Positions 1 through 5,968 of a DNA stretch of 5,968 bases are shown piece after piece; the first letter of the stretch is position 1, and every line of letters begins with the position of its first letter. Under the pieces are notes generated by a model, which saw nothing but the letters and a program-made list of their open reading frames with translations, did no database searches and had not been told where the DNA came from. Source of the stretch: Gemmatimonadota bacterium. Lineage in GTDB: Bacteria > GCA-2686955. Both the position numbers and the translations under genes were made by a program. The stretch covers positions 1 to 5,968 of the forward strand of contig JALXCG010000341.1 in NCBI GenBank assembly GCA_026991065.1, in the 5' to 3' direction.

Positions 1-1
1 C

Positions 2-667
2 ACTGATCCAATCGCGCGACAGATGGCCAATTTCGCCTACTTGGTGGGCTCTCGCGCCACCCGGGAGTGCTTCGTGGTCGACCCCTCCTGGGACCCACAG
101 GGCATCGTCGACCGCGCTGCCCGGGAAGGATTCCGGGTCGTTGGCGTGATCGCGACGCATGGGCATCCCGACCACATCGGGGGCGAATGGATGAACCTAC
201 AGATCAAGGGACTGCGGGAGTTGCTCCAGGAGTTGTCGGTGCCGGTTCACGTGCATGCCGATGACCTTCCACTCTTGACCACCTTCTCCGGCCTCGATCC
301 GGCCTCAATAACGACTCACGTCGATGGCGACGTGATCCACCTTGGCGAGTCCGAAATCAAACTGCTCCACTCCCCCGGTCACACGCCGGGAGGCATCTGC
401 CTCCTTGCCAACGGTCATTTGATCACCGGCGATGTCCTCTTCGTCGGTGCCTGCGGGCGGGTCGATCTGCCGGGCTCCGATCCACGCCAAATGTTCACGT
501 CGCTGCAGCGCCTCGGCGCTCTGCCGGAAGAAACAGTGGTCTGGCCGGGGCACGATTATGGTTCGGCCCCGCGCAGCACGATCGGCCAGGAGTTGCGTTC
601 CAACCCGAGCATGCGCGGAAACAGTGCCGAAGAGTGGATGCGCTGGATGGGCAGCCCCGGACTCTAA
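2..667 (+). CDS. MBL-fold metallohydrolase, glyoxalase II-like (5' partial)
   Basis: This is a metallo-beta-lactamase-superfamily hydrolase that should bind two metal ions in the cytoplasm and hydrolyse a thioester or similar ester. The exact substrate cannot be read from the sequence. Counting from the ATG at 23, the metal ligands are all present: THGHPDH (H46, H48, D50, H51), SPGHTPGG (H120), TGDVLF (D137) and WPGHDYG (H177). The C-terminal 'STIGQELRSNP' also suits the glyoxalase II/YcbL/persulfide-dioxygenase branch. The frame stays open to the left edge (seven more codons, T-D-P-I-A-R-Q). Family members usually have about ten or more residues before the 'M-x-N-F-A-Y-L-V' strand, so the ATG at 23 is probably internal and the true start lies outside the window. 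An insertion between the HxHxDH motif and H120 (about residues 55-100) is longer than in minimal glyoxalase II. The alpha/beta hydrolase gene follows after 3 nt, which suggests one operon. The fold is certain; the substrate is unknown. Confidence 0.93.
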   Translation, partial: TDPIARQMANFAYLVGSRATRECFVVDPSWDPQGIVDRAAREGFRVVGVIATHGHPDHIGGEWMNLQIKGLRELLQELSVPVHVHADDLPLLTTFSGLDPASITTHVDGDVIHLGESEIKLLHSPGHTPGGICLLANGHLITGDVLFVGACGRVDLPGSDPRQMFTSLQRLGALPEETVVWPGHDYGSAPRSTIGQELRSNPSMRGNSAEEWMRWMGSPGL

Positions 668-670
668 CCG

Positions 671-1564
671 GTGAGCAAAACCTTGGCCAAGCCTCTGCCG
701 AAACACCCGCTGCCGCCTCCGGCTTTTCTGCAGTTGCCCGATGCTCGTCTGGCCTATTGGACACGCGGTCAGCAGGGAACCCCGGTCCTCTTGATCATGG
801 GCTTCCTGGTCTCCGGCTCGGCCTGGGCGCACCAGATTCCCGCGCTCGCCCGGCGGCACCGAGTCGCTTGGTTCGACAACCGCGGCTGTGGCCTCACCGA
901 GAGCCCCTCCGGGTTCTACTCCACAGCGCAGCTCGCCGCTGACGCTCTGCGACTCATGGACCACCTGGGCTGGGAACGAGCGCACATCACTGGGGTTTCC
1001 ATGGGCGGGATGATTGCGCAGGAGCTGGCGCTGCAGTCTCTCGATCGTGTGCGCTCGCTCGCCCTGATCGCCACCCACGCCGGCGGCATCCGCAATCTGC
1101 TCCCTCCCTTGGGTGGCATCGCGCGCTTTCTCCACGCCCGTCTGAGCGGCGCGTCACGCACGGCGACAATGGCCCGTTTGCTCTTCCCCGATCCGTTCCT
1201 GCGCCACTGCGACCCCGCCTGGCTGGCGACCACCATGGAGCGCGACTTCGGCACAACACGGCCACTGCTGCAGCGATTGTCACAACTCGCGGCGGTGGTT
1301 CGCCACCGCACCCATGATCGCCTCTCACAACTGGAGTCGCTTCCAATACTGATCGTCCGTCCGGGACAAGACCTCCTGGTCCGCCCTCAGGCGAGCGACA
1401 CTCTCGCCCGGGCCCTCCCGGACGCAGCGGTTCTCGATCTGCCACAAGCGGGACACGGGGTCATCCGGCAGTGCCATCGCCAACTGAACGCCGCGCTCCT
1501 CGAGCACTACGCCAAGGCTGACGCAGCAGCCGCCCACGGGCAGCAAACCGGGAAACCCGGCTGA
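671..1564 (+). CDS. alpha/beta hydrolase
   Basis: A 297-residue alpha/beta-hydrolase-fold protein, the usual length for this family, with no signal peptide, so it is probably cytoplasmic. The catalytic triad can be placed. The nucleophile is S110 in the elbow GVSMGG (108-113), the likely acid is D234 in 'RPGQD' after a late beta strand, and the base is H262 in 'QAGHGV'. The segment 'LLIMGF' (41-45) takes the place of the usual HG oxyanion-hole motif, and 'FDNRGCGLT' (68-76) is the typical strand-4 region. The variable cap lies at about residues 140-215. The family includes esterases, lactonases, thioesterases and haloperoxidase-like enzymes, and I cannot choose among them. The start is GTG at 671, 3 nt after the upstream stop, with no clear Shine-Dalgarno sequence, so expression is probably coupled to the MBL gene. 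The last 15 or so residues are a low-complexity Ala/Gly/Gln tail. The gene ends 15 nt from the stop of the convergent channel gene. Confidence 0.93.
   Translation: MSKTLAKPLPKHPLPPPAFLQLPDARLAYWTRGQQGTPVLLIMGFLVSGSAWAHQIPALARRHRVAWFDNRGCGLTESPSGFYSTAQLAADALRLMDHLGWERAHITGVSMGGMIAQELALQSLDRVRSLALIATHAGGIRNLLPPLGGIARFLHARLSGASRTATMARLLFPDPFLRHCDPAWLATTMERDFGTTRPLLQRLSQLAAVVRHRTHDRLSQLESLPILIVRPGQDLLVRPQASDTLARALPDAAVLDLPQAGHGVIRQCHRQLNAALLEHYAKADAAAAHGQQTGKPG
1548..1560. terminator. short GC hairpin at convergent gene ends (weak terminator candidate)
   Basis: CCGGG (1548-1552), loop AAA and CCCGG (1556-1560) form a perfect 5-bp stem within the last codons of the alpha/beta hydrolase. Read on the minus strand, the stem is followed by TTTG, so it could help end the channel transcript. 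Read on the plus strand, no T-run follows. It is short, and it may simply result from coding sequence in a GC-rich genome. Confidence 0.2.
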
Positions 1565-1579
1565 GAGTTGCGCCGGAGA

Positions 1580-2713
1580 CTACGCCGCGTCGGTTCCAAG
1601 CACCTTTCTAAGCGCGGCCAGTTCCTCCGCGTTGCCCAGCGCCAAAACCGTTGCGCCGGCATCCAATGACGCGTCCGGAGATGGATTGTAGGTGTAACGT
1701 TCCGCCCCGGCGGCGCGGATACCGATCACCATGCAGTTGCACGCGGCGCGCAGATTCGCCTCGCGCAGATTCTTCCCGGCGACTGCACTGGCGGGGGAGA
1801 TCGCCAGTTCCTCCAACTGCACCGAGTGTTCCGATTCCGGTGCGTGGAGAGTGTCGACAAAAGAGAGGACCGCCGGCCGGAGCATCTCGTAGGCGAGACG
1901 TCGCCCCCCCATGAGAGCAGGCGAAACCACGGCATCGACGCCAACCTTGCGGAACTTGTCCCCATTGTGGATCTCCACTACGCGCGCGGCAATCCGCAGA
2001 TCTTTTCGCAACTGCCGCGCGGCCAGGCAGAGAAAAAGATTGTCCCGATCCTCCCCCAATGTAGCGACCAGGCCACTTGCACGCTCTATGCCGGCTTGCT
2101 GCAGAATCTCATCATCCAGGCCGTCGGCTTGCAAAACCGGCACCTTGGTGCCGAATTCATGCAGCGCGCGCGAAGCGCGTTGCGAATCGCATTCGACCAC
2201 GACCAACGGAGTCCCCGCCCGATAGAGTTCCTTCGCCACATGTACTCCCGCGCTTCCGGCTCCGACGACGATAATATGCCCATGAATCTCTCGGAGAGTT
2301 TTCTCCATGCGACGTCTCCAGAGTGTGTGGAGGAGGTCCCCCTCGACCAGATAGACCGTGACCGCGGTGAAGAAATAGAGCACCGCGCCGCCGCCGGCGA
2401 GCACCAGCCCGATCGTGAGGAGCATCAGATCGCCGCGCCCCTCCACCGGTACCACCTCGCGAAACCCTACGGTCGATATGGTAATAACGGTCATATACAG
2501 GCACTCGAGCCAAGAGGCGGTGTCCGCCGCCAGCCAGGCGTACCCTGCAGTCCCCAAGGCCAGGACAGCGGTAACCAGGAGCGCGGCGCGAAAAATGCGC
2601 GCATGGCGATCGTGGGCGGCACTTCCAGGGGCATCACGCTGCGGAACAACGATCGTGGGGACTGGCTGAGTGTCGGGTCGGCGAGTGTCTGCCGGATTCA
2701 CGGTCTTTGTCAT
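1580..2713 (-). CDS. two-TM potassium channel family protein with RCK (TrkA-N/TrkA-C) domains
   Basis: A membrane potassium channel or channel-like protein with the MthK/Kch plan: one pair of membrane helices around a pore loop, then a cytoplasmic regulator-of-K-conductance module. With the ATG at 2713 it has 377 residues. A Pro-rich N-terminus (1-38) precedes TM1 (about 42-62), a pore loop with filter T81-V82-G83-F84, and TM2 (about 94-123). RCK-N begins near 143 with the nucleotide-binding GxGxxG (G151, G153, G156) and the acidic strand end 'VVECD' (E174). A TrkA-C domain lies at about 296-372. The filter reads TVGF followed by Arg-Glu, not TVGYGD, which is unusual. The start is uncertain. 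ATGs at 2746 and 2833 are in frame, and none has a good Shine-Dalgarno sequence. The 2833 start is unlikely because a candidate promoter lies downstream of it. The gene is convergent with the hydrolase and divergent from the ligase, so it is probably its own transcription unit. Confidence 0.93.
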   Translation of the reverse strand: MTKTVNPADTRRPDTQPVPTIVVPQRDAPGSAAHDRHARIFRAALLVTAVLALGTAGYAWLAADTASWLECLYMTVITISTVGFREVVPVEGRGDLMLLTIGLVLAGGGAVLYFFTAVTVYLVEGDLLHTLWRRRMEKTLREIHGHIIVVGAGSAGVHVAKELYRAGTPLVVVECDSQRASRALHEFGTKVPVLQADGLDDEILQQAGIERASGLVATLGEDRDNLFLCLAARQLRKDLRIAARVVEIHNGDKFRKVGVDAVVSPALMGGRRLAYEMLRPAVLSFVDTLHAPESEHSVQLEELAISPASAVAGKNLREANLRAACNCMVIGIRAAGAERYTYNPSPDASLDAGATVLALGNAEELAALRKVLGTDAA

Positions 2714-2768
2714 CCTGACAGTGTTGCGCTCTGCGGCGCCAACCATGGTGGAACGGTGATTTCGGCCG

Positions 2769-2797
2769 AGACTAGCGCCTGCGCCCACCGGTCGCAA
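2769..2797 (-). promoter_or_regulatory. candidate sigma70-type promoter of the channel gene
   Basis: On the minus strand, TTGCGA (2797-2792) and TAGTCT (2774-2769) are separated by exactly 17 nt. The -35 box matches 4 of 6 consensus bases. The -10 box keeps the three most important positions (T1, A2, T6). Transcription would start near 2762, giving a leader of about 50 nt to the ATG at 2713 or about 16 nt to the ATG at 2746. If real, it rules out the 2833 start. This is a pattern match only. Confidence 0.35.
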
Positions 2798-2911
2798 CCT
2801 GGCGTGACCGTCCTCGCTCCCCCATCCCCCCATCCGCGTCGTCGGCCGCGGGTCCGAGTTTCGAACCCCACACCGGCAGCGCGCCTCCGCGCCACAGCAT
2901 CCCCAGCATGG

Positions 2912-2941
2912 CTGACGCCTTCCACCTCATTTTGCTAGACT
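2912..2941 (+). promoter_or_regulatory. candidate sigma70-type promoter of the acyl-CoA ligase gene
   Basis: CTGACG (2912-2917) and TAGACT (2936-2941) are 18 nt apart. The -10 box is preceded by TGC, forming an extended -10 (TGCTAGACT). Transcription would start near 2948, leaving a leader of about 120 nt that contains the stem-loop at 2992-3029. The -10 resembles the one on the opposite strand for the channel gene (both read GCTAG[A/T]CT), which lends some mutual support. This is a pattern match only. Confidence 0.38.
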
Positions 2942-2991
2942 TCGCCACTGTCGATCCGGATCCCACTCCGGTGCCCTCTCGGCGCCGCTGC

Positions 2992-3029
2992 GCGGCGAGC
3001 CCATTCCACCAGGAATGGCCCTCCGCCGC
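2992..3029 (+). promoter_or_regulatory. two-tier stem-loop / palindrome in the ligase leader
   Basis: The inner stem CCATTCC (3001-3007) and GGAATGG (3012-3018) is a perfect 7-bp inverted repeat around the tetraloop ACCA. An outer stem, GCGGCG (2992-2997) with CGCCGC (3024-3029), adds 6 bp across an asymmetric internal loop (3 nt against 5 nt). The element lies 30 nt before the ribosome binding site and downstream of the candidate start of transcription. It could act as an RNA hairpin (leader stability or attenuation) or, as DNA, as an operator for a dimeric regulator. No T-run follows, so it is not a classic terminator. The structure is directly visible; the role is inference. Confidence 0.45.
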
Positions 3030-3058
3030 ATCGCCGATCAAGCGGGCACTCAGCCTAC

Positions 3059-3065
3059 GAGGAGG
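3059..3065 (+). promoter_or_regulatory. ribosome binding site fixing the ligase start
   Basis: GAGGAGG lies 4 nt before the ATG at 3070. It is the strongest Shine-Dalgarno sequence in the window, and it decides for this start over the in-frame ATG at 2908. Confidence 0.85.
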
Positions 3066-3069
3066 CGCC

Positions 3070-4869
3070 ATGTCCCAGACCCCGCAATTCAAGAACCTTC
3101 CCGATCTCCTGCACCAAGCGGTGGCCCGCTTCGGCACGCACCCTCTTTTTGGAACGCGAACTGTAGATGGCGAATGGATCTATATCACGTATGGGGAGTT
3201 CGGCGAGTTGGTCAGTCAATTCCGCGGAGCACTTGCCCTGCTCGGACTCGAGCCGGGGGACCGCCTCGCGATCATCTCCAACAATCGCGTGGAATGGGCA
3301 GTGGGAGCTTATGCCGCCTACACACTCGGTGCGTGTGTCGTGCCGATGTATGAAAAGCAGAATTCGGACGACTGGGAATACATCCTCCGCGACAGCGGAG
3401 CCAAGATCCTGCTGGCCGCGAACGACGAGGTCTACGCCCGCGCCCAGCCGATCGCGGAGCGTCTTGATGCACTCGAAACGCTGGTGAATTTTGAGGGGCG
3501 CTCGACTGAAGACCTCTCATACAAAGCCCTGTTGAAAAAGGGCGCGGCCAACCCGGTAGAAGCCTACGATCCGGATCCGGATGCCCTCTGCGGTTACATC
3601 TATACCTCCGGCACCACGGGCAACCCCAAGGGCGTGGAACTGTCGCACGGCAACATCACCAGCAATGTCAACGCATTGCAGGATTTCTTCCAGATGGCGG
3701 ACAGCGACCGTTCACTCTCCTTCCTGCCCTGGGCGCACAGCTTCGGTCAGACCTGCGAACTCCACATCGGCATGAGTTTCGGCATCTCGATGGCCCTCTG
3801 CGACAATGTGGACAAATTGATCGACTATCTGAGCGAAGTGCAACCGACGCTTCTCATTTCGGTGCCGCGAATCTTCAACCGCGTCTATGACAGCCTCAAC
3901 AAGAAGATGGCCGCGGCCTCGCCGGTGCAGCAGAAGCTATTTGCCGCCGCCATGGAAAACGCCCAGACCCGGCGCCGCCTCGCCCAATCCGGCAAGAGCA
4001 GTGCCTGGGTGGAGTTCAAACACAATCTCTTCGACAAGATCATCTTCAGCAAGATACGCGCCCGCCTCGGTGGACGTCTTCGCTATGCCATTTCCGGAGG
4101 GGCCGCGATCAGCAAGGAGGTTGCTGAGTTCATCGACAATGTCGGTATTACGGTCTACGAAGGCTACGGACTCAGCGAGACTTCCCCCATCGCAACCGCC
4201 AACTGCCCCGGGGGTCAACGCATCGGCTCCGTGGGTCGCGCAATCCCGGGAGTCGAGATCATCATCGATACGGAGGCCGTCAACAACGAGATGGGTGATC
4301 AGGGCGAAGTTCTGATCAAGGGTCCCAATGTGATGCGGGGCTACCACAACATGCCCGAGGCAACCGCCGCGGTCATGCGTGAAGACGGTGCTTTCCGCAG
4401 TGGCGACATGGGGCGCCTGGATGCGGATGGTTATCTATACATCACCGGTCGCATCAAAGAGCAGTACAAGCTGGAGAATGGGAAATATGTCGTACCCGCG
4501 CCGCTCGAGGAACAGCTCAAATTGAGCGGCTTCATCAACCAAATCATGGTCTTCGGCGCCAACAAACTGTTCAATGTCGCCATCATCGTTCCGGATGCGG
4601 AAGCCCTGCGGGAGTGGGGGGTCGCCAACGGTCTGGGTGATGATATCGACACACTTATTAAGAACGACCGCGTCAAGCAGCTCTTTCAGGCCGAGATCGA
4701 CCGCTACCAGGAGTCGAGTTTCAAGGGCTACGAACGGATCAAAGACTTCCGCCTGGTCGCCGAGGAGTTCTCCACCGACAACGATATGCTCACGCCAACG
4801 CTCAAGCTGAAGCGCAGAAACGTGATCAAGCATTATCAGGGGCTGCTGGACGAGATGTATGCGACCTGA
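3070..4869 (+). CDS. AMP-dependent long-chain fatty-acid--CoA ligase (acyl-CoA synthetase)
   Basis: This enzyme activates a fatty acid with ATP to an acyl-adenylate and transfers the acyl group to coenzyme A, feeding beta-oxidation or lipid synthesis. It has 599 residues, normal for long-chain acyl-CoA synthetases. ANL-superfamily motifs appear in order: the P-loop-like YTSGTTGNPKG (178-188), YGLSETSP (366-373), the ribose-binding Asp in GDMGRLD (D446), and the hinge region starting GRIKEQYKLENGKY (460-473). Near the C-terminus TPTLKLKR (575-582) holds the catalytic lysine candidate (K579 or K581). The hinge signature is of the long-chain synthetase type, as in eukaryotic ACSL/LACS and FAD15-like bacterial proteins, and not of the acetyl-CoA synthetase or E. 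coli FadD pattern. There is no signal peptide or membrane segment, so it is cytoplasmic or peripheral to the membrane. The downstream exported-protein gene overlaps its end. Chain-length preference cannot be read from the sequence. Confidence 0.96.
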   Translation: MSQTPQFKNLPDLLHQAVARFGTHPLFGTRTVDGEWIYITYGEFGELVSQFRGALALLGLEPGDRLAIISNNRVEWAVGAYAAYTLGACVVPMYEKQNSDDWEYILRDSGAKILLAANDEVYARAQPIAERLDALETLVNFEGRSTEDLSYKALLKKGAANPVEAYDPDPDALCGYIYTSGTTGNPKGVELSHGNITSNVNALQDFFQMADSDRSLSFLPWAHSFGQTCELHIGMSFGISMALCDNVDKLIDYLSEVQPTLLISVPRIFNRVYDSLNKKMAAASPVQQKLFAAAMENAQTRRRLAQSGKSSAWVEFKHNLFDKIIFSKIRARLGGRLRYAISGGAAISKEVAEFIDNVGITVYEGYGLSETSPIATANCPGGQRIGSVGRAIPGVEIIIDTEAVNNEMGDQGEVLIKGPNVMRGYHNMPEATAAVMREDGAFRSGDMGRLDADGYLYITGRIKEQYKLENGKYVVPAPLEEQLKLSGFINQIMVFGANKLFNVAIIVPDAEALREWGVANGLGDDIDTLIKNDRVKQLFQAEIDRYQESSFKGYERIKDFRLVAEEFSTDNDMLTPTLKLKRRNVIKHYQGLLDEMYAT

Positions 4870-5968
4870 CCGGGGCGCACCTCGGCCGGCGGGTGTGATT
4901 CGCCGGTTCCACCGTTGGGCGCTCGGCCTGGCACTCATCCCGGCCCTGGCTCCGGTGGCCCCGGCCGCACTCGCGCGGCCGGAAGAACCGGTGATCCTGG
5001 CCGGTGCCGAGGTCACCGCGTTGCTGCACGAGGAGAACGCCCGCATCGGCGCGTTCGCGTGGTCGGACGGGGCGTTCCATCCGCTACCGGTGCAGATCGA
5101 CGAGCGCGGCCCGGATGGCGGCTATTTTGCCGAGGATGAGGAACCGGGGCTTCTCGACGCGAACGATGAAGTGGTCTTCATGGCGGCCGACGCGGGCGAA
5201 AGAGTCGACCCATGTTGTTGGGTTGAAGAAGCCGACACAATTCGCGTGGAAGTAGAGATTCAGGACCCCCTGGACGCTGCCCGGGGGTGGGTCTATCTCT
5301 TCACCGGCGACAATCTTCCTCAGTCAACCACTGACTATGTCGAGATGACCAGTTGGGAACCTTTTGCCGTCCGCACCGACCGCTACGAGCAGCAGTACGA
5401 AGAGGGAAACGCCGACATTCTTACCGACCTGCGCATTCTCCCACCGGCCGGAAACGGCGCCGACTTTCTCGATCGATTCAAGATTCGCATGAAACTAGGC
5501 CCACTCACCCCCTGGTTGACCGAGGCGGATGCAACCCACAGCGTCACCAAGCGCCACGGCCTGGATGGTCCGGTGCGGGTCATTCACGGCTACTGGGTCT
5601 CTCTGGGCAAATTGTTGGACATCACCCATGTGTACTACATCTATTACCGACGCATGACAGTGATTCACAACCAAGTCAACCAGTTCTGGCCCACCGGTCT
5701 GCGCCATATGGCGATTCTCTACGACCTGGATCCGACCGCCTCCGGACTGGTAACCTACTATGACAATCGAGGCGAGGATCCCACAGCCGACGCGACCTAC
5801 AACGACTTGGTCGATGGCCTCGGTCCCTGGGGCGTTGGTGAGCTGGGGCTCTTTGTTGAATGGGCAAGTCCCACGCTGGGCAGTAGCGTCATCGTTCAAG
5901 ATAACCGCGGGGTCAGTGGTTCTGCGCGCACCTACTATGCCGACGAGAGAGAGGGCCAGGGCGACCCC
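4859..5968 (+). CDS. exported protein of unknown function (3' partial)
   Basis: The frame is open from here to the right edge (370 codons, no stop), so the C-terminus is missing. I do not recognise the family. The ATG at 4859 overlaps the ligase stop by 11 nt, which suggests translational coupling. A GTG at 4895 is an alternative start that gives a more compact signal peptide. Either way a Sec signal is clear: Arg-rich n-region (RRFHR), hydrophobic core (ALGLALIPALAPVAPAA) and an A-L-A cleavage site, with cleavage predicted after residue 39 (27 from the GTG). No lipobox cysteine is present. The mature part starts with 'PVQIDER' (77-83) and acidic 'DANDEVVFM' (100-108). It continues with beta-rich, aromatic segments such as 'HVYYIYYRR', which suggests a beta-sandwich-like exported protein. 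The only cysteines in the visible part are adjacent (C119-C120). It is probably periplasmic or secreted. Confidence 0.85.
   Translation, partial: MRPDRGAPRPAGVIRRFHRWALGLALIPALAPVAPAALARPEEPVILAGAEVTALLHEENARIGAFAWSDGAFHPLPVQIDERGPDGGYFAEDEEPGLLDANDEVVFMAADAGERVDPCCWVEEADTIRVEVEIQDPLDAARGWVYLFTGDNLPQSTTDYVEMTSWEPFAVRTDRYEQQYEEGNADILTDLRILPPAGNGADFLDRFKIRMKLGPLTPWLTEADATHSVTKRHGLDGPVRVIHGYWVSLGKLLDITHVYYIYYRRMTVIHNQVNQFWPTGLRHMAILYDLDPTASGLVTYYDNRGEDPTADATYNDLVDGLGPWGVGELGLFVEWASPTLGSSVIVQDNRGVSGSARTYYADEREGQGDP

Larger units (their letters stand above)
2714..3069. other. divergent intergenic region between channel and acyl-CoA ligase genes
   Basis: A 356-nt stretch with no convincing gene. 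It holds a candidate promoter in each direction (2769-2797 minus, 2912-2941 plus), a two-tier stem-loop (2992-3029) and the ligase ribosome binding site (3059-3065). An in-frame extension of the ligase reading frame back to an ATG at 2908 reads through this region. It is Arg/Pro/Ser-rich, lacks a Shine-Dalgarno sequence and overlaps the candidate promoter, so I treat it as non-coding. I saw no tRNA, repeat array or riboswitch-like conserved core. Confidence 0.7.

Noticed and set aside
305-1135. 276-codon minus-strand open frame antisense to the MBL and alpha/beta hydrolase genes
   Set aside because: It runs antisense across two genes with complete catalytic motifs, and its product is low-complexity and Arg/Gln-rich with no domain.
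1826-2938. 370-codon plus-strand open frame antisense to the channel gene
   Set aside because: It mirrors the channel gene, whose TM, GxGxxG and RCK motifs are clear. The antisense product is Arg/His/Pro-rich with no recognisable domain, as expected for shadow frames in GC-rich DNA.
2952-2963. 12-nt direct repeat CGATCCGGATCC, second copy at 3567-3578
   Set aside because: One copy is within a coding stretch (Asp-Pro-Asp-Pro codons), the motif is short and self-palindromic, and there is no third copy or regular spacing. Chance is sufficient.
2908-3069. N-terminal extension of the ligase from an ATG at 2908
   Set aside because: It has no Shine-Dalgarno sequence, is Pro/Arg/Ser-rich, spans the candidate promoter and the stem-loop, and precedes a far better start at 3070 with GAGGAGG. 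The 599-residue form already has normal family length.
4435-5046. 203-codon minus-strand open frame over the ligase 3' end
   Set aside because: It is antisense to conserved C-terminal ligase motifs and to the signal-peptide region of the next gene, and its product has no recognisable domain.
5353-5763. Plus-strand frame of 136 codons (and a 134-codon minus frame at 5495-5899) near the right end
   Set aside because: Both lie inside the uninterrupted frame of the exported protein, which has a signal peptide and balanced amino-acid composition. These alternatives are Arg/Ser/Pro-rich or lack domains.
1-5968. Search for a mobile element, CRISPR array, defence cassette, tRNA/rRNA or riboswitch
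   Set aside because: I saw no transposase or integrase motif, no regularly spaced repeats, no terminal inverted repeats and no recognisable RNA gene core on either strand. The window reads as core metabolic and housekeeping content.

Overview
This GC-rich window (clearly above 60 % GC by eye) looks like an ordinary chromosomal region from a free-living bacterium. The genes are closely packed, Shine-Dalgarno signals are mixed, and I see no phage, transposon, CRISPR, tRNA or rRNA. The long-chain acyl-CoA synthetase, with its 'GRIKEQYKLENGKY' signature, and the exported protein with a 'PVQIDER ... DANDEVVFM' motif suggest an environmental lineage such as Myxococcota, Desulfobacterota or Binatota. 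That placement is an impression from protein style and is not demonstrated.

Layout: (1) Positions 2-1564, plus strand, hold a two-gene cluster: a metallo-beta-lactamase-fold hydrolase cut by the left edge, then after 3 nt an alpha/beta hydrolase starting with GTG. (2) Positions 1580-2713, minus strand, hold a two-TM potassium-channel protein with a cytoplasmic RCK (TrkA-N/TrkA-C) module. It converges on the hydrolase with only 15 nt between stop codons. (3) Positions 2714-3069 are a divergent intergenic region with one candidate sigma70-type promoter in each direction and a two-tier stem-loop just upstream of the next gene. (4) Positions 3070-4869, plus strand, hold a 599-residue AMP-forming long-chain fatty-acid:CoA ligase with a strong GAGGAGG ribosome binding site. 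(5) From 4859 to the right edge, plus strand, an exported protein of unknown function overlaps the ligase end by 11 nt. It is open at the window end.

Function: the acyl-CoA ligase and the two upstream hydrolases (a glyoxalase II-type thioesterase-like fold and a serine esterase/thioesterase-like fold) would all fit lipid or thioester metabolism, but only the ligase has a firm assignment. The channel is probably an independent potassium-homeostasis gene. The overlap of the ligase and the exported protein implies translational coupling and perhaps a shared role at the envelope. I found no convincing new biological system. The points most worth a second look are the hairpin in the ligase leader, the unassigned exported protein with its single Cys-Cys pair, and the atypical pore sequence of the channel.
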